From the NCBI GenBank assembly GCA_963576565.1, contig OY755039.1, positions 142,421,369 through 142,485,368 of the forward strand: a DNA stretch of 64,000 nucleotides, read 5' to 3'. The notes below the pieces were generated by a model, which was not told where the DNA came from, ran no database searches, and saw only the letters and a list, made by a program, of their open reading frames with translations. Origin of the DNA: Aspidapion aeneum. Taxonomy: Eukaryota; Arthropoda; Insecta; Coleoptera; Brentidae. This document shows positions 41,420 through 52,357 of this stretch, piece after piece; positions within the stretch are counted from its first letter, which is position 1; each line of letters starts with the position of its first letter. A program made the position numbers and the translations under genes.

Positions 41420-42571
41420 CATTGGCGTAGCTAGCCTTGCTTTTCAGGGGGGGCGTGGCCCCGGTCTATCTTGAACAAAAAGCAAACATAGGTTTTAAAG
41501 AGTCGTGCAAAGTGTGCAATGAATAAAAAAAAAATACGCGCATTAAATGTTCTAATATTTTAATATAACAAATTTAATAATACATTTACCAACTTATTTA
41601 TATGTATACACAGGAAGTATGTAATTCAGCAATTCTACAAAGAAAGTTTTCTACGTCGCTGACTGAAAGCGTCTACCACACTGTCTAAGTCGACCTCAAC
41701 ATCTTTTTCTATGAATAACAATGACAAACCTGAGTGTCTCTCTTGAGTCATAGTTGTTCTAAGCCAATTAAAAACTCTCCTCATGGCAGAGAAATACCTC
41801 TCGCAAGTTGCACTTGAAATTGGAAGAATACTCGCAACTTTAAAAAGTTGGTAGAGGTTTGGATAGGTGTTTTCGGCTATATGTTGTTTGATAGAATCAT
41901 AACCAATAGTTTGATTTAACCGAAAAATACAATTCTTTAAAACGGTCATTTCTGCTCTTAGAGCAGAAGTATTAATATTAAAAATTTCCCGGTATTGCTC
42001 GACGAATTTACTCCATTTAACGACGTGGGAAAACTTAATATGAAAATGGTTATGAAATTGTCAACAAAATCGGAAAATTTCCATAAGACACTAAACGCTA
42101 ACCTCAAAAAAACTAAAAAGATTATTATATTTATTTTAGAAAAACAGTTTAAAAAGGTCTTTTATAACCTTACGACATCTACAACCCGATTTTGGAAACA
42201 GAGGGGCAAAGGTCGCTGTCTTTATTAAATGCGAAATTCAACTTACACTTCTATAATATTTTACAAGATGTCGCCAATATGTATGAAATATTCAATATGC
42301 ATAATTATGTTTAAATTTAAAAAATATTTTTGGGAAATTGCATAAGTGCAGAAAAGTTACCGATAATTTAAAGAGAAAAAGCCTAATTCCGCAAGACAAG
42401 GGCTTTTTCCTGAAATGTAAACATTATCTGAATGATTTTAAATTTTAATGCACCTATTTTATTTGAATATTTCCGGAATAATAATAGAAAAGTATGTATT
42501 TTCAGCGTCTTGTTCTTTTACTAGTAGTCGGTAGGGGAGGCCCCTGGCCCCCCCCCCTAGCTACGCCAATG
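41420..42571 (-). mobile_element. hAT family A, copy 2
   Basis: 1152 bp, TIR CATTGGCGTAGCTAG at both ends. Flanks CCCCCCCC and CCCCCACC agree at 7 of 8 bases, a probable 8-bp duplication in C-rich array DNA. Orientation is reversed relative to copies 1, 3 and 4. Confidence 0.92.
41635..41949 (-). CDS. hAT C-terminal dimerization ORF, copy 2
   Basis: 104 residues, differing from copy 1 by a few substitutions (TIGYDSIKQ for TVGHDSIKQ, CERYFSAM for CERSFSAM). The dimerization motif is otherwise intact, ending FSQRRRKLSL. As in the other copies, no catalytic domain is encoded. An opposite-strand 77-codon frame (41995-42228) upstream is also open in copies 3 and 4. Confidence 0.72.
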   Translation of the reverse strand: MTVLKNCIFRLNQTIGYDSIKQHIAENTYPNLYQLFKVASILPISSATCERYFSAMRRVFNWLRTTMTQERHSGLSLLFIEKDVEVDLDSVVDAFSQRRRKLSL

Positions 42572-42619
42572 CCCCCACCCCCGTCTCTCCCTCTCTCCTC
42601 CCCACCATCCTTATCAGTA

Positions 42620-43387
42620 GAGTAAAATCGGTATTTATGGAATAGTCGGGTAATATGGAATTTTTTATAATTTTAAAACGGGTGGATCCATCTCTAAGGT
42701 GATAATTATATTAGAATGCTTGTTTGTAGACTTCTGGAATAGAATAAAACAGCTGCTATACTACACCAAGGCCGAAAAACGTGAAGTTATAATTTCCAGG
42801 CGTTTAAAGTTTGTGCACGGTCTCAGTTGAAATCGTTTTGTGAATAAACTTTGTTGAAATAAAGTTGTGTAAATGCATGGTAAGTTTATTTAGGCATATG
42901 ATGGTAGAAATTTTAAGGATTTGCTATGATATTTTTTATAATAACTAACAGAGTACTTGTTTTGTTTAAATGTGGAGCGTGTAATATGGAATATTCCATA
43001 TTTCCCGCCCTGCAGTGTAGTGCGTAATCTGCGACGAATGGGCTCACGAAGCTTGTACCAGTGCAGAAAAAGATGTTTTTGTTTGCGATTTTTGCAATTC
43101 GTAGACGTATTTTTTGTCGGCCAATTTTCTAATGTTAAATTATATGTATAATAAAGTTTTTTTGCGTGTAATAAGTCTATTCAATATTACCCGATATGAC
43201 CATTCCATATTACCCGCCATGTTTTATGTTCGAACAAAAAGACGTTTTTTAAAAATATCTTTCTAAAATTTTCGAAAATGTAGATACTTAGAAGTATTTT
43301 TTAATGAAATCTTGCAGCTCTAAACGCTCAGGCTTTTGTGTTATCACTGCAAACATAATTGGTATTCCATATATGCCGACTTTACTC
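42620..43387. mobile_element. pogo-like element with TA duplication and a PHD-finger remnant
   Basis: TIR GAGTAAAATCGGTATTTATG, mirrored as CATATATGCCGACTTTACTC. TA at both borders. The unoccupied array unit at about 43645-43665 (TTATGAGTAATAGTT) shows the pre-insertion site, confirming that TA is the duplication. Short motifs ATGGAATATTCCATAT occur inside. Confidence 0.85.
43015..43104 (+). pseudogene. C-terminal PHD-type zinc finger of a pogo-like transposase
   Basis: The frame CVICDEWAHEACTSAEKD, then VFVCDFCNS and TAG, gives the spacing Cys-x2-Cys ... His-x2-Cys ... Cys-x2-Cys. Insect pogo/tigger-type transposases commonly end with such a WAHExC...FxCxxC finger. The upstream DDE region is missing and an in-frame TAG precedes the finger. 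Confidence 0.6.
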
Positions 43388-43768
43388 TAATAGTTATAGC
43401 TATAACTTTCACAAATATAAAGCGATTTCAAAAGTTCTTTCCGCACAAGCCTTAAGACTTTTTTCCAACATCATTTTAGTAATTTCCCCCTCCTTCCATT
43501 CTCCCCTCCCTTATTATTAGTAATAGTTATAGCTATACCTTTCACAAATATAGAGCGATTTCAAAAATTCTTTCTGCGCACGCTTTAAGACTTTTTTTCC
43601 AATATCATTTTACTAGTTTCTCCCTTCCTCTCCCTCTCTTCTCCACAGCCTCCTTATGAGTAATAGTTGTAGCTATACCTTTCACAAATTTAGAGCGATT
43701 TCAAAAATTCTTTCGGCACACGCTTTAATATTTTTTTCGACGCCATTTTACTAGTTCCCTCCTCCCTC

Positions 43769-45175
43769 CAGTGGCGGATCCAGGGGGGGGGGCACTAGGG
43801 GCACTTGCCACCCCCCCCCACCCGAGAATTTTTTCAACCCAACAAACAATTAAAGTTGTAACGACGAAACCCCAACTAGAAAGAATTTCTTAAAAGTAAC
43901 CGCAACGTACTCCCGCTACGTCTCAGTATACCATACAGCGACGTTATAATTCCCTAAGTGGGGAACCAATTTCTGGTTATAACTACTTGGCCAAGTGTTT
44001 AAAGTCACTGTAGTAACAACTACACTACTACGTCGTAGCCAGGTATCTACTACGTCGTAGAGGCTGTTTTTTTCCGTAATGGCATAAAAGTTGCGATGTA
44101 GTTGCAAATAATATAATCGTTTCTTTTTGGTAGAATTGTTACACAATATGGTGGACACAACAGTAAACAGACTCGCTTAGTTTTTTTGTTTGGTTATGGT
44201 TATAATATGAACTATGTTATCCAAAAGTGTGAGAATTTACGAGCAGAGGATCAAAATTCGAGTGCGACGTAAAGTTTTTTGTATAACATGCATTATATAT
44301 ATTGCAAAAAACCGGTGCGCCCGTAAAATTGAGCCGTTTTCTGGTAGCTGATGGAATTTTTGTGTTGTGATTTTGGAGGTTATGTTTTCATAATCGACAG
44401 TTAACTCCAACAAATGGTGCTTAAGAAGAGCATTTTTGGTAAGCTTCAACTAATTTGTTTATAAAATAGTATGGCTCTTTAATATGAGCTCATAAAACGA
44501 CAACAAAAATATTAAATTTTCTTTCTTACATAAAAACATGGCGTCCCAAACTATATTCCCTGATAGTCGAAAAGGTTACTTGAAAGTAGTTGCGGCTTTA
44601 AAGTTGATCCAAAAAGTTATTTTGTCTACATTGTTACATCAGATGTTACTATGATGACACAAACTTTTGTGGTAAAAATTAAAGTTATAATGTGGTTGTC
44701 GGATACACTTGTTTGGGACTCCAATGAAGCTTAACTTTCTAGTGGTAATTAAGTAGGATATAAAAGTCAGGGCGACTACGAAATAACGACTAAAAAGAAA
44801 GTAAAACTTTAGCAACGTCCTATTGTGGTAGAGAAGACTATCAGAATCGACTATCAAGAAACAATCCTATGAAGTAGTTTAGAGGGTCGTTTTTACGAAA
44901 CATCTACTATTTCCTGATACTAAATAGTTGTTAGAACTAAAAAGTAACAAATTTTGGTTGGGATCACCACATTTCTACTATAAGAAAGTAGCAAAGCCTT
45001 TAGAACATGTAGCCGCTACTATAAATGTTAGTTGGGAATATACAAAAAATGAGTAAAAAGTAAGGTTTTTGCTAATAAAAATTCAAAATTTTTGCTTGCG
45101 GCGCATTAAAATGTTACCAAGAGAAAATGTCACCTTAAGTGCCCCCTCCGAGAAGCACCTCTGGATCCGCCCTTG
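43769..45175. mobile_element. hAT element, family B, 8-bp TSD
   Basis: 1407 bp, starts CAGTGGCGGATCCAGG and ends CTGGATCCGCCCTTG, flanked by exact CCTCCCTC at 43761-43768 and 45176-45183. The ends match the 287-bp MITE at 7184-7470. The interior (for example ACTACTACGTCGTAG repeats) has no recognisable transposase, and its open frames are short. Confidence 0.93.
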
Positions 45176-45352
45176 CCTCCCTCTCTCCTCCAACACCTTC
45201 AATCAATGGAAGGTAACACTGTTCGGCTCCGTAGAAAATCTACACGTTCTTTTTGGGTAAAGCTAAATGAATTATTGTAAATGCGTAGTGCTTTTTATAA
45301 GGCTAAATAAGAATTAAACCTAAAAATTGGAAATAAAAAAAAAATAATAAAA

Positions 45353-45582
45353 AAAACACCCAACTGCTAAATTTACTTGTAACTACTAGTCGCAGTTAAG
45401 TACAAAATTACCCAATAACCTGATTCATGAAAATACAAAACTGTATAATTTCGTAAGTGCGCTTTGGGCATCAAAACTAAAAGTTGAAGCATGTCGTACA
45501 TTAAAGGTATACCTATCAATTTTGTACTCAACTGCGACTAGTACTTACAAGTAAAGTTATCAGTTTGGTGTTTTTTTTTATT
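45353..45582. mobile_element. Hairpin MITE
   Basis: AAACACCCAACTGCTAAATT...CTACTAGTCGCAGTTAAGTA on the left is mirrored by TACTCAACTGCGACTAGTAC...AAAGTTATCAGTTTGGTG on the right. The right arm recurs alone at 46087-46172. Confidence 0.7.
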
Positions 45583-45659
45583 TAAAAATTTTTTTATTAT
45601 CATTTATGAGTGTGTATTAGTTATTAATAACTATACTATTATTTTTTTATTTAGTCGGT

Positions 45660-46080
45660 TTAGAACGTTTTTCTACGTTGTCCGACGCCTATTCTCCACC
45701 TCCTTCGATCCTGACAATCATCTTCTGTCAGATTTTTTTGACTCATTGATCTTTGGATTGACTGTTGCCATTCTAGTTTAGGACGCCCTCTTTTTCTGCG
45801 CCCTATTGGTTGTCATTCTAGGACCTGCTTTGGTAATCTTTCGTCGTTCATCCGTTGTACATGGCCGTACCATATCAGTTGTCTTTTAGTGATGTCATCC
45901 GTTATGCTCCCTTCGATTCCCATTCTTTCTTTTATGATCTCATTTCTTATGTGATCTGTTCTAGATATTCTCATTGATCTTCTTATTGCATCCATTTCGA
46001 CACTTTCCATTTTTGTCCCTGTAGATTTCTAGGTCTCTTTGTTCTTTAGTACTGAGCCATTTCAAGTATGTGCGTTTTTC
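45660..46080 (-). pseudogene. LINE ORF2 C-terminal fragment
   Basis: Minus-strand frame MESVEMDAIRRSMRISRTDH, then KERMGIEGSITDDITKRQL, IWYGHVQRMNDERLPKQVLE and, after a stop, RRKRGRPKLEWQQSI. This is the conserved tail of LINE reverse-transcriptase proteins (WYGHVxRM ... RxRGRP). It is cut at both ends and interrupted by stops. Confidence 0.8.
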
Positions 46081-46086
46081 TCTTTG

Positions 46087-46172
46087 AAGCATGTCGTACA
46101 TTAAAGGTATACCTATCAATTTTGTACTCAACTGCGACTAGTACTTACAAGTAAATTTATCAGTTGGGTGTT
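46087..46172. repeat. Solo arm of the 45353-45582 hairpin
   Basis: GCATGTCGTACATTAAAGGT through CAGTTGGGTGTTTTTTTT matches 45490-45582 with two differences. The LINE fragment lies between the two copies. Confidence 0.85.
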
Positions 46173-46189
46173 TTTTTTTAATATCATTT

Positions 46190-46327
46190 TAGCTCACACA
46201 TATACTATACTATAGTAGTGTGAGCTATGGTGATCCTAACTTTTTCGAGAAAAAAAAAGTTCTCCGATTTCAAATTTTTTTATATATCTTTGCGTTTCAA
46301 ATGATTTTGAAACTTTTTTGTTGCGCC

Positions 46328-46369
<42 letters not shown>

Positions 46370-46370
46370 A

Positions 46371-46413
<43 letters not shown>

Positions 46414-46845
46414 ATGTCTGTCTGTAACGACCAACGCGCATAACTTAAAAACCGCTAAGCCGATTTTAATGAAATTTGGTACCTAGGCTGGGTCTTGGGT
46501 CGAGATGGGCCCATTTAAAAATGAACAAAATCCACCGAACACAAACCGAATAAAAGGGAGGGGGTAGATTAAAAAAATTAGAGTTCATGTGCAAATATGG
46601 CGTGTGTGGTATCAAACGAAAGGTAATTGAGTCTGGAGTTAAAAAAAATACATTTTAGTTTTTTGTTTTTTTTAAGGGTGGGGGTAGATTTTAAAAATTT
46701 GAGTTTAAGTCAAAACATGGCTTGTGTGGTATCAAACAAAAGGTAATTTAGTCTGGAGTTGAATAAAATATATTTCAGTTTTTAGTTATATTAGCTCACA
46801 CGTAAACTATAACTATAGTACCTAGTGTGAGCTTAGGGGCCCATT
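46190..46845 (+). mobile_element. Element with AGCTCACAC hairpin ends and a (TCTG)n array, copy A
   Basis: Both ends are hairpins: AGCTCACACATATACTATAC...TAGTGTGAGCT on the left and AGCTCACACGTAAACTATAA...CTAGTGTGAGCTTAGGGGCC on the right. Interior blocks GAAATTTGGTACCTAGGCT, TGTGTGGTATCAAACRAAAG and GGGGGTAGATT match the reversed copy at 60455-62200. The (TCTG)n stretch is 46328-46425, about 98 bp, with two TATG interruptions. Confidence 0.85.
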
Positions 46846-47268
46846 TATTTTTTATTATCATTTATTAGTGTGTATTAATTATTAATATCTATTTATACAC
46901 TTAATAATTTTACCTGAGATTTCGTAGGTTTTCCTGCGATGCACGCACCAGTTGCCTGTTTATTCTATTTTTATAACAAAAATCACAGAGGAAATGCACA
47001 GGAATAAAAAATCTCAAAACCTTGTGATACACTACTGCGGCAGAGGTCGACGTACACCGCAGTAACAAGAGGCTAAAAATGCAATTTTTGAGGGGACGGA
47101 CCCTTTTGTTTCGACACATGGGAGCGTCGCGCGTCGACGTCGATATGGCGTCGATCTGCATGCTGTATAGGGGAGACCGGGGCAGGTTGTCACACCGTTG
47201 TCAAAAAACACGCAATGCTTTCTTGTTATGTCTCTCTCATTCTTACAGCGCCAGCGGTCTGCAGGATA
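46846..47268. other. Unique DNA, nothing firmly recognised
   Basis: Moderately GC-rich around 47080-47170 (GCGTCGCGCGTCGACGTCGA). Overlapping open frames on both strands (46910-47161 minus, 47079-47396 plus) have no recognisable domains, and the second runs into the pogo MITE. Confidence 0.3.
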
Positions 47269-47648
47269 CAGTGAAATCTCTCCTTGCGGACACTTCTATT
47301 AAGCGGACACTCCCTTTAAGCGGACAAATTTGTTGGAACCAAGGCTTTGCCTATTTCTTTACATGTAAAATTGACTCTTATAACCGGACACTCTAATAAC
47401 CGGACACTGACAATTTTTTTTGGTAAAAAAATTCTGAAACCTCCTTTAACCGGACGCGAACCTCTGACAACGGGGCGGAGCGTGCACGACATGGGCATAA
47501 ATATTATGTAGTATGTTGGCATCAACGTACTCTGCAGCCGGGGAATTTAATAATTTAATTTTCGCAGTTCTCTCTCATAAGCGGACACCTCCAATAAGCG
47601 TACAAAATCGACGAAACCGTGAGTGTCCGCATATAGGAGGTTTAACTG
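47269..47648. mobile_element. pogo/Tigger-type MITE
   Basis: 380 bp, CAGTGAAATCTCTCCTTGCG to mirrored CAGTTAAACCTCCTATATGC, TA on both sides. Multiple AAGCGGACAC/AACCGGACAC motifs, typical of pogo/Tigger terminal regions. Non-coding. Confidence 0.85.
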
Positions 47649-47889
47649 TACAACGTCCTTCGAGAATCAAAGAATTATATTAGAGATAATAGTAAATTCT
47701 GCCGTGTTTACAAAAGTCTTATGGGTCACCTATTAGGAAAATATTGGATGAAAAATACGCGATAATGCAGTATATGCAATTAATCGAAATATGACTTACG
47801 CAATCTTTAGAATAAAAATTAATGGTAAAATGTTTATTTTGAATATTTTTGTTGAATGAGGTAAGTTCTTTAAAATATGATGAAATGAA
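47649..47889. other. AT-rich DNA, nothing recognised
   Basis: No gene or repeat recognised. Confidence 0.3.
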
Positions 47890-48115
47890 AAAATAGAATA
47901 GATAGAACGAGCCAAGGAATACATCATTCCACTACAGGTATTGTAAACGGGAGACCTTGCGAAAATAAAAGAAGTAGGGGAAGACCGCAAATGAGATGGG
48001 CAGACGATTTGAAGTAACATGCGTTAGCTAGATGGATGAACACGGCGACAGACAGAGAAGAGTGGAAGATACTAGGGAAGGCCTATGTCCAAAGATGGAT
48101 CGAAGAAGGCTAAAA
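47890..48115 (+). pseudogene. LINE ORF2 3' end fragment
   Basis: Broken frames read AKEYIIPLQ, then a RGRP-like stretch (GEDRK...DGQTI), MNTATDREEWKILGKAYVQR and WIEEG, followed by TAA. DREEWK...AYVQxW is the extreme C-terminus of LINE ORF2 proteins. It directly abuts the hairpin MITE at 48117. Confidence 0.75.
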
Positions 48116-48116
48116 G

Positions 48117-49115
48117 AGCCAAGTACGCGAAAGTGTTATTCGGTAAAAAGAATTGAGATAAAAGTAAAGCCAAGTTCTTCAATACAAATTTCAAAATGAC
48201 TAGTTTGGAAATGTGTTTTAAAACTTTGCTATTCCAGCCTTACTTCTTTATGTTTAATTTAGCACTGTGCTTAAGAGTCATTTGCAGCCGTAATAGCCAA
48301 GTTTAGAATAACATTTCCAAACTAGTAAAAACCTTTCATTTTGACATTTGTATTGGAGAACTTGGCTTTACTTTTATCTCAATTCTTTTTTACGGAATAC
48401 CACTTTCACGTACTTGGCTTTTTTTACATGAAATGTTTTTGTTATGATTTCACTCATTTTTTAAAGGATTTGGATAATATATTTAAGTTTTAAAGTAGTA
48501 AAATATGCGGAATATTGTTCAAAACTTTTGCCTTATTAAAAATGTTGAGTTTTTTTTTTCCTATGGTATTATAATAGTTTCTATTAGCCTTCTAAAGCTC
48601 AGCTCTCTAGCGTTCCTGGAAGTGGGCAATGTTACTTTTACATAACTTTACGTTTATAGGGGAGAAAAAGAAAATTAAAATTTTGGTGTTTTTAAATTTT
48701 TTCCTATCGTTTTATTTTCCTATCAGTTACCAAAGCTCAGCTCTTTAACGCTTCTGGAAATGGGCAATGTCACTTTTACATAACTTTACATGTATAGGGG
48801 AGGAGAGTAAATTAGAATTTTGAGGTTTTTTGATTTTGTCCAAAGGTTTGGTCACAATTTCTAACAGAGTAAGTAGGTAAGTGAGTGAGTGAGTGGCAAA
48901 TTCGACGTTTTTTTAACCACTTTATTATTTTATTGAAGTCCATGAAACTTTGGTGGAGGATTGTTAACCCTATAAAGATCTACGACTGTGCAAAGTTTGA
49001 TCTTCGTAGATCATTCAGAAGTAGAATTTTAGATAGGTTAAATATGGGCTGAAATGTTTCAAGAAAAGATGGTACAGCAGTTTCCGCGCGAACTTGGCGG
49101 GGCACTGCCATACCC
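48117..49115. mobile_element. Composite repeat: hairpin MITE plus 140-bp array, copy 2 (reversed)
   Basis: Hairpin at 48117-48421 (GCCAAGTACGCGAAAGTG mirrored), then about two to three 140-bp units in reverse (48560-48850; CTCTCTAGCGTTCCTGGAAG, ATAACTTTACRTTTATAGGG), then (GTGA)n and GCGCGAACTTGGCGGGGCAC at the edge. Same order as 32677-34208 but with fewer array units. Confidence 0.75.
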
Positions 49116-49229
49116 CCAGATATGAAAAAAAAGTGTTTTGCACTTTATATATAACACTTTATTAGCTATAAATAGGTCTTGTTTACAATACAATTTACAA
49201 TACAATTTGCTTCCAATTACTAACTAAAC

Positions 49230-49841
49230 CAAGGCCAACACAAAAATAGAGGCCACGACCCTGAAAAAATCAGCTGTTCTCCCGGGGCTGAATTTTACAT
49301 TGGGTCTTATGCGTGGTCAGAAGTTTTTTTATGATATTTTCAAAATGGCACTACAGATTTCCGCAAAATTTCAGTGAAATATTCTCAGACACCATCCCGA
49401 TATTCCACCAAAGGTTTGTAAGGAAGCAACATGATTAAAAGGTTAAAATCTTCAAGATTTAGCATTCCTTATTTTGAATTCAAATTACCCGCCATGTACC
49501 ACATGCCAACTGTTATATTTGACATGTATTTGACTTTGTCATATGTGATTGTCACATTCGCTTCTGCTTTAAACTTAATTTTTGTGTGAGCTAATGAAGC
49601 GGCTATGAAAAGTTAGGGCTTACAATACATTTAAAAAAAATTGTTCTGCCAGAATAAAGTAAAAACAATCTCAAAAACGGCTTTATTTAACAAAAAATCA
49701 AATATCCATGAACCGTCATTCCAACTTCAAAATTTTAAAGACAATCAGCTGTGTCGTAACGTGACCATCAAAAAAAAAATCAGCCCCGGATGTGACGTCA
49801 ACAAAGTGGAGGATCGTGCCCCGTCCATTTTGATAGCCCTG
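49230..49841 (+). mobile_element. MITE with 7-bp TSD, copy 4
   Basis: 612 bp, CAAGGCCAACACAAAAATAG to TTTTGATAGCCCTG, flanked by ACTAAAC at 49223-49229 and 49842-49848. Very close to copy 1 over its whole length. Confidence 0.92.
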
Positions 49842-49964
49842 ACTAAACTTATCCAGATTGAATTATAAACTTTCAAAGCAACATTTTCCAAAACATATTT
49901 TTACAAGCTTTTATGTAGCTTCAGATGTTCTATCTAACTATCTAACTATCTATCAAATCTTGTG

Positions 49965-50870
49965 AAGCGTTTTTGACACACTTCCCATTATCCGATTTGG
50001 ATGAAATTTGGTACACACATAGTGGTCCCATGACAATACAACAATAAGAAAAAAATATCCTACCACCCCTACCCCCACCCCTTCTATAGAAAAATGTGTT
50101 TTTGACACACTTCCCGTTATCCGATTTGGATAAAATTTGGTATACACATAGTGGTCCGATGATAATACAACAATAAGAAAAAATATTCTCCCACCCCTAC
50201 CCCCATCCCCTTCCATAGAAAAACTTGTTTTTGACACACTTCCCTTTATCCGATTTGGATGAAATTTGGTATACATATAATGATCCGATGACAATACAAT
50301 ATTAAGAAAAAAATATCCTCCTACCCCTACTCACCCCCTTTTATAGAAAAATGAGTTTTTGACACACTTCCCATTATCCGATTTGGATGAAATTTGGTAT
50401 TCACATAGTCGTCCGATGACAATACAACATTTAAAAAAAATATCCTCCCACCCCTACCCCCACCCTCTTCCATACGTTTTTGACACCCTTCCCATTATCT
50501 AATTTGGATGAAATTTGGTATACATATAGTGGTCCGATGACAATACAACATTGGAAAAAAAATCCTACCACTCCTACCCCCACCCCCATCTATAGAAAAA
50601 TTCGTTTTTGACACACTTCGCATTATCCGATTTGGATGAAATTTGGTATACATATAGTGGTCCGATGACAATACAACAATAATGAAAAGTTGTCCTCCCA
50701 CCCTACCCCCCACCCCCTTCCATAAAAAATGCGTTTTTGACACACTTCACTTCAAATAACTTTTATAAAATTTGGTATATGCATAAAGGTCCGATGGCAA
50801 TACAGCCCAAAAAAAAATATATTTTTACCTCTACCCCCACCCCCTCTTTCCCCCAATAGAAAAATGAGTT
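49965..50870 (+). repeat. 127-bp tandem array, about seven units
   Basis: Each unit has GTTTTTGACACACTTCCCAT, TATCCGATTTGGATGAAATT, TGGTATACAYATAGTGGTCC and GATGACAATACAACA, then a C-rich CACCCCTACCCCCACCC stretch. Starts at about 49970, 50098, 50229, 50356, 50484, 50608 and 50731. The minus-strand open frames over it reflect the period and are not genes. Confidence 0.92.
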
Positions 50871-50983
50871 TCCAAACAACTCACGATCAGCGATTTCATT
50901 ATAATCTAGAATAAACTCTTCTGTTCTGTTATTGAACAAATATTTTCATTTAATAGAGTAGATAGCTCAGACTAAAAATTATA

Positions 50984-51455
50984 AAATAAATTGGTAAAAA
51001 AATATTTTTGAGTCACAAGCTTTTATAAAATGCACTAAAAATTAAAAAATAATTTTCTAACATTCTAATATTATCATAATAAAAGCGATGGCCGCAAATC
51101 AAAGCATAAGTTAATCTAAATTTGTGATCTAAACATTTATAGCAGGTCATCAAAGATATGTTTGATGTGCCGCAATGCTATGCCATTGCCATACCTATGT
51201 CAAAGAAATGCTGGGGTATCTTGGGTCGGGTTGGGTGGGTTTGGTACCTCTGCATTTGTCTGCTAGATTAATTCTTGCAAATAGTGATATTTAATTGATA
51301 CGGATATCTTATCGTGCTAACATCGTCAAACTTTCCATCAGTCGGCCATCGCTTTTTTTATTGTGACAATATTAGAATGTTAGAAAATTATTTTTTAATT
51401 TTTAGTGCATTTTATAAAAGCTTGTGACTTAAAAATATTTTTTTACCAATTTATT
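50984..51455. mobile_element. MITE with about 105-bp TIRs
   Basis: AATAAATTGGTAAAAAAATA...AAGCTTTTATAAAATGCACT...TAATTTTCTAACATTC on the left, mirrored on the right, with AAAAGCGATGG at the inner edge of both arms. About 260 bp loop. Non-coding. Confidence 0.85.
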
Positions 51456-52252
51456 TACATTCTAACTTAAAACTATTTATTGATTGTATATTCTTGAGTT
51501 GTCCTGGGAGATTATTAAATAATATTAATCCCTTACTATATATAGTATCAACTCTGTTTTCTACAATAACATAAAAGTCATTTCTTTCATGAGATCGTGT
51601 ATTGTACTGCTGTATGTTTTGAGTAAATGTCAGTTCTTCACTTATCTAGGGTAGGCAACTCCTTTCCGCCCACATTGTATGCACGCCCCTGCAATTTTAC
51701 ATTAAAACTTGTATGGTATCCTCGATACATATGGGGCATGTACCCACCTACCTACCTCTGAGTCCATATGGTTAATAAGGTCGTAAAAAAAGGGTAAAGT
51801 GTCAATTTCTTAAACGGTGTTAAATTTTATATCTTTGTCCGTTTAGGAGGTATCGAATTTTTTATTGGTGACATATGCTTAATTAACGCAGGGTGGCCAG
51901 TGCCTTCAAATTTAGTGTAAAATGATGTTGTTTTTGTTTTTGTTTTATGTGACCGAAAATTCTTAAATATCATATCTTTTCTTCCTTACTTTTAGCGTTG
52001 TTTGATGGAGGATACAACCAGAAGCTACTGGGCCGTATACAGATAAAAAAAACACATTTGCGTTAGTTTTTTTAAAGGAATGTTTGATTTCTTCTTTGTA
52101 CAAGGTGTTATTTGAGGGTATTTTAACCTAGTGTATGTATGTCTGTCCGGCCTACGATAGCTTCTAAACCCCTAAACCGATTTTCAAGAAATGATCGGGT
52201 AAAATAGTGGACAATACTGTAAAAAGCTATTTAGATTTTGGTCAAATTCCAT
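51456..52252. other. AT-rich DNA with a solo repeat end and a possible exon
   Basis: At 51645-51695, GGCAACTCCTTTCCGCCCAC...GCACGCCCCTG matches the outer end of the 1.9-4.07-kb inverted duplication. At 51985-52000 a pyrimidine tract (CTTTTCTTCCTTACTTTTAG) precedes open sequence reading ALFDGGYNQKLLGRIQIKK, which could be a small exon, but there is no supporting context. Confidence 0.3.
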
Positions 52253-52357
52253 TAACCCATTTCCGGCCAAGGGTAGAAATAAAACTTGAAATTTTTAAAG
52301 ATTATATTTGAAATATAATCATATTAACACATTACAGTAACACATATGTGGCGTCCG

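Larger units (their letters stand above)
41220..45240 (+). repeat. 135-bp tandem array split by three transposon insertions
   Basis: Array units carry AGCGATTTCAAAAATTCTTT, CACGCTTTAAGACTTTTTTC, ATTTTACTAGT and C/T-rich TCCCTCCTCTCC. They are seen at about 41220-41419, 42572-42619, 43388-43768 and 45176-45215. The pieces are contiguous parts of one array into which elements at 41420-42571, 42620-43387 and 43769-45175 inserted. Confidence 0.85.

Noticed and set aside
49953..50743. Minus-strand open frames with repeated SSDHYVYTKFHPNRI units
   Set aside because: They follow the 127-bp tandem array; the repeated peptide is a consequence of the DNA repeat, with no start, domain or splice context.
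51985..52065. Possible small exon after a pyrimidine tract (ALFDGGYNQKLLGRIQ)
   Set aside because: Only the acceptor side is visible, two frames are equally plausible, and no partner exon was found.
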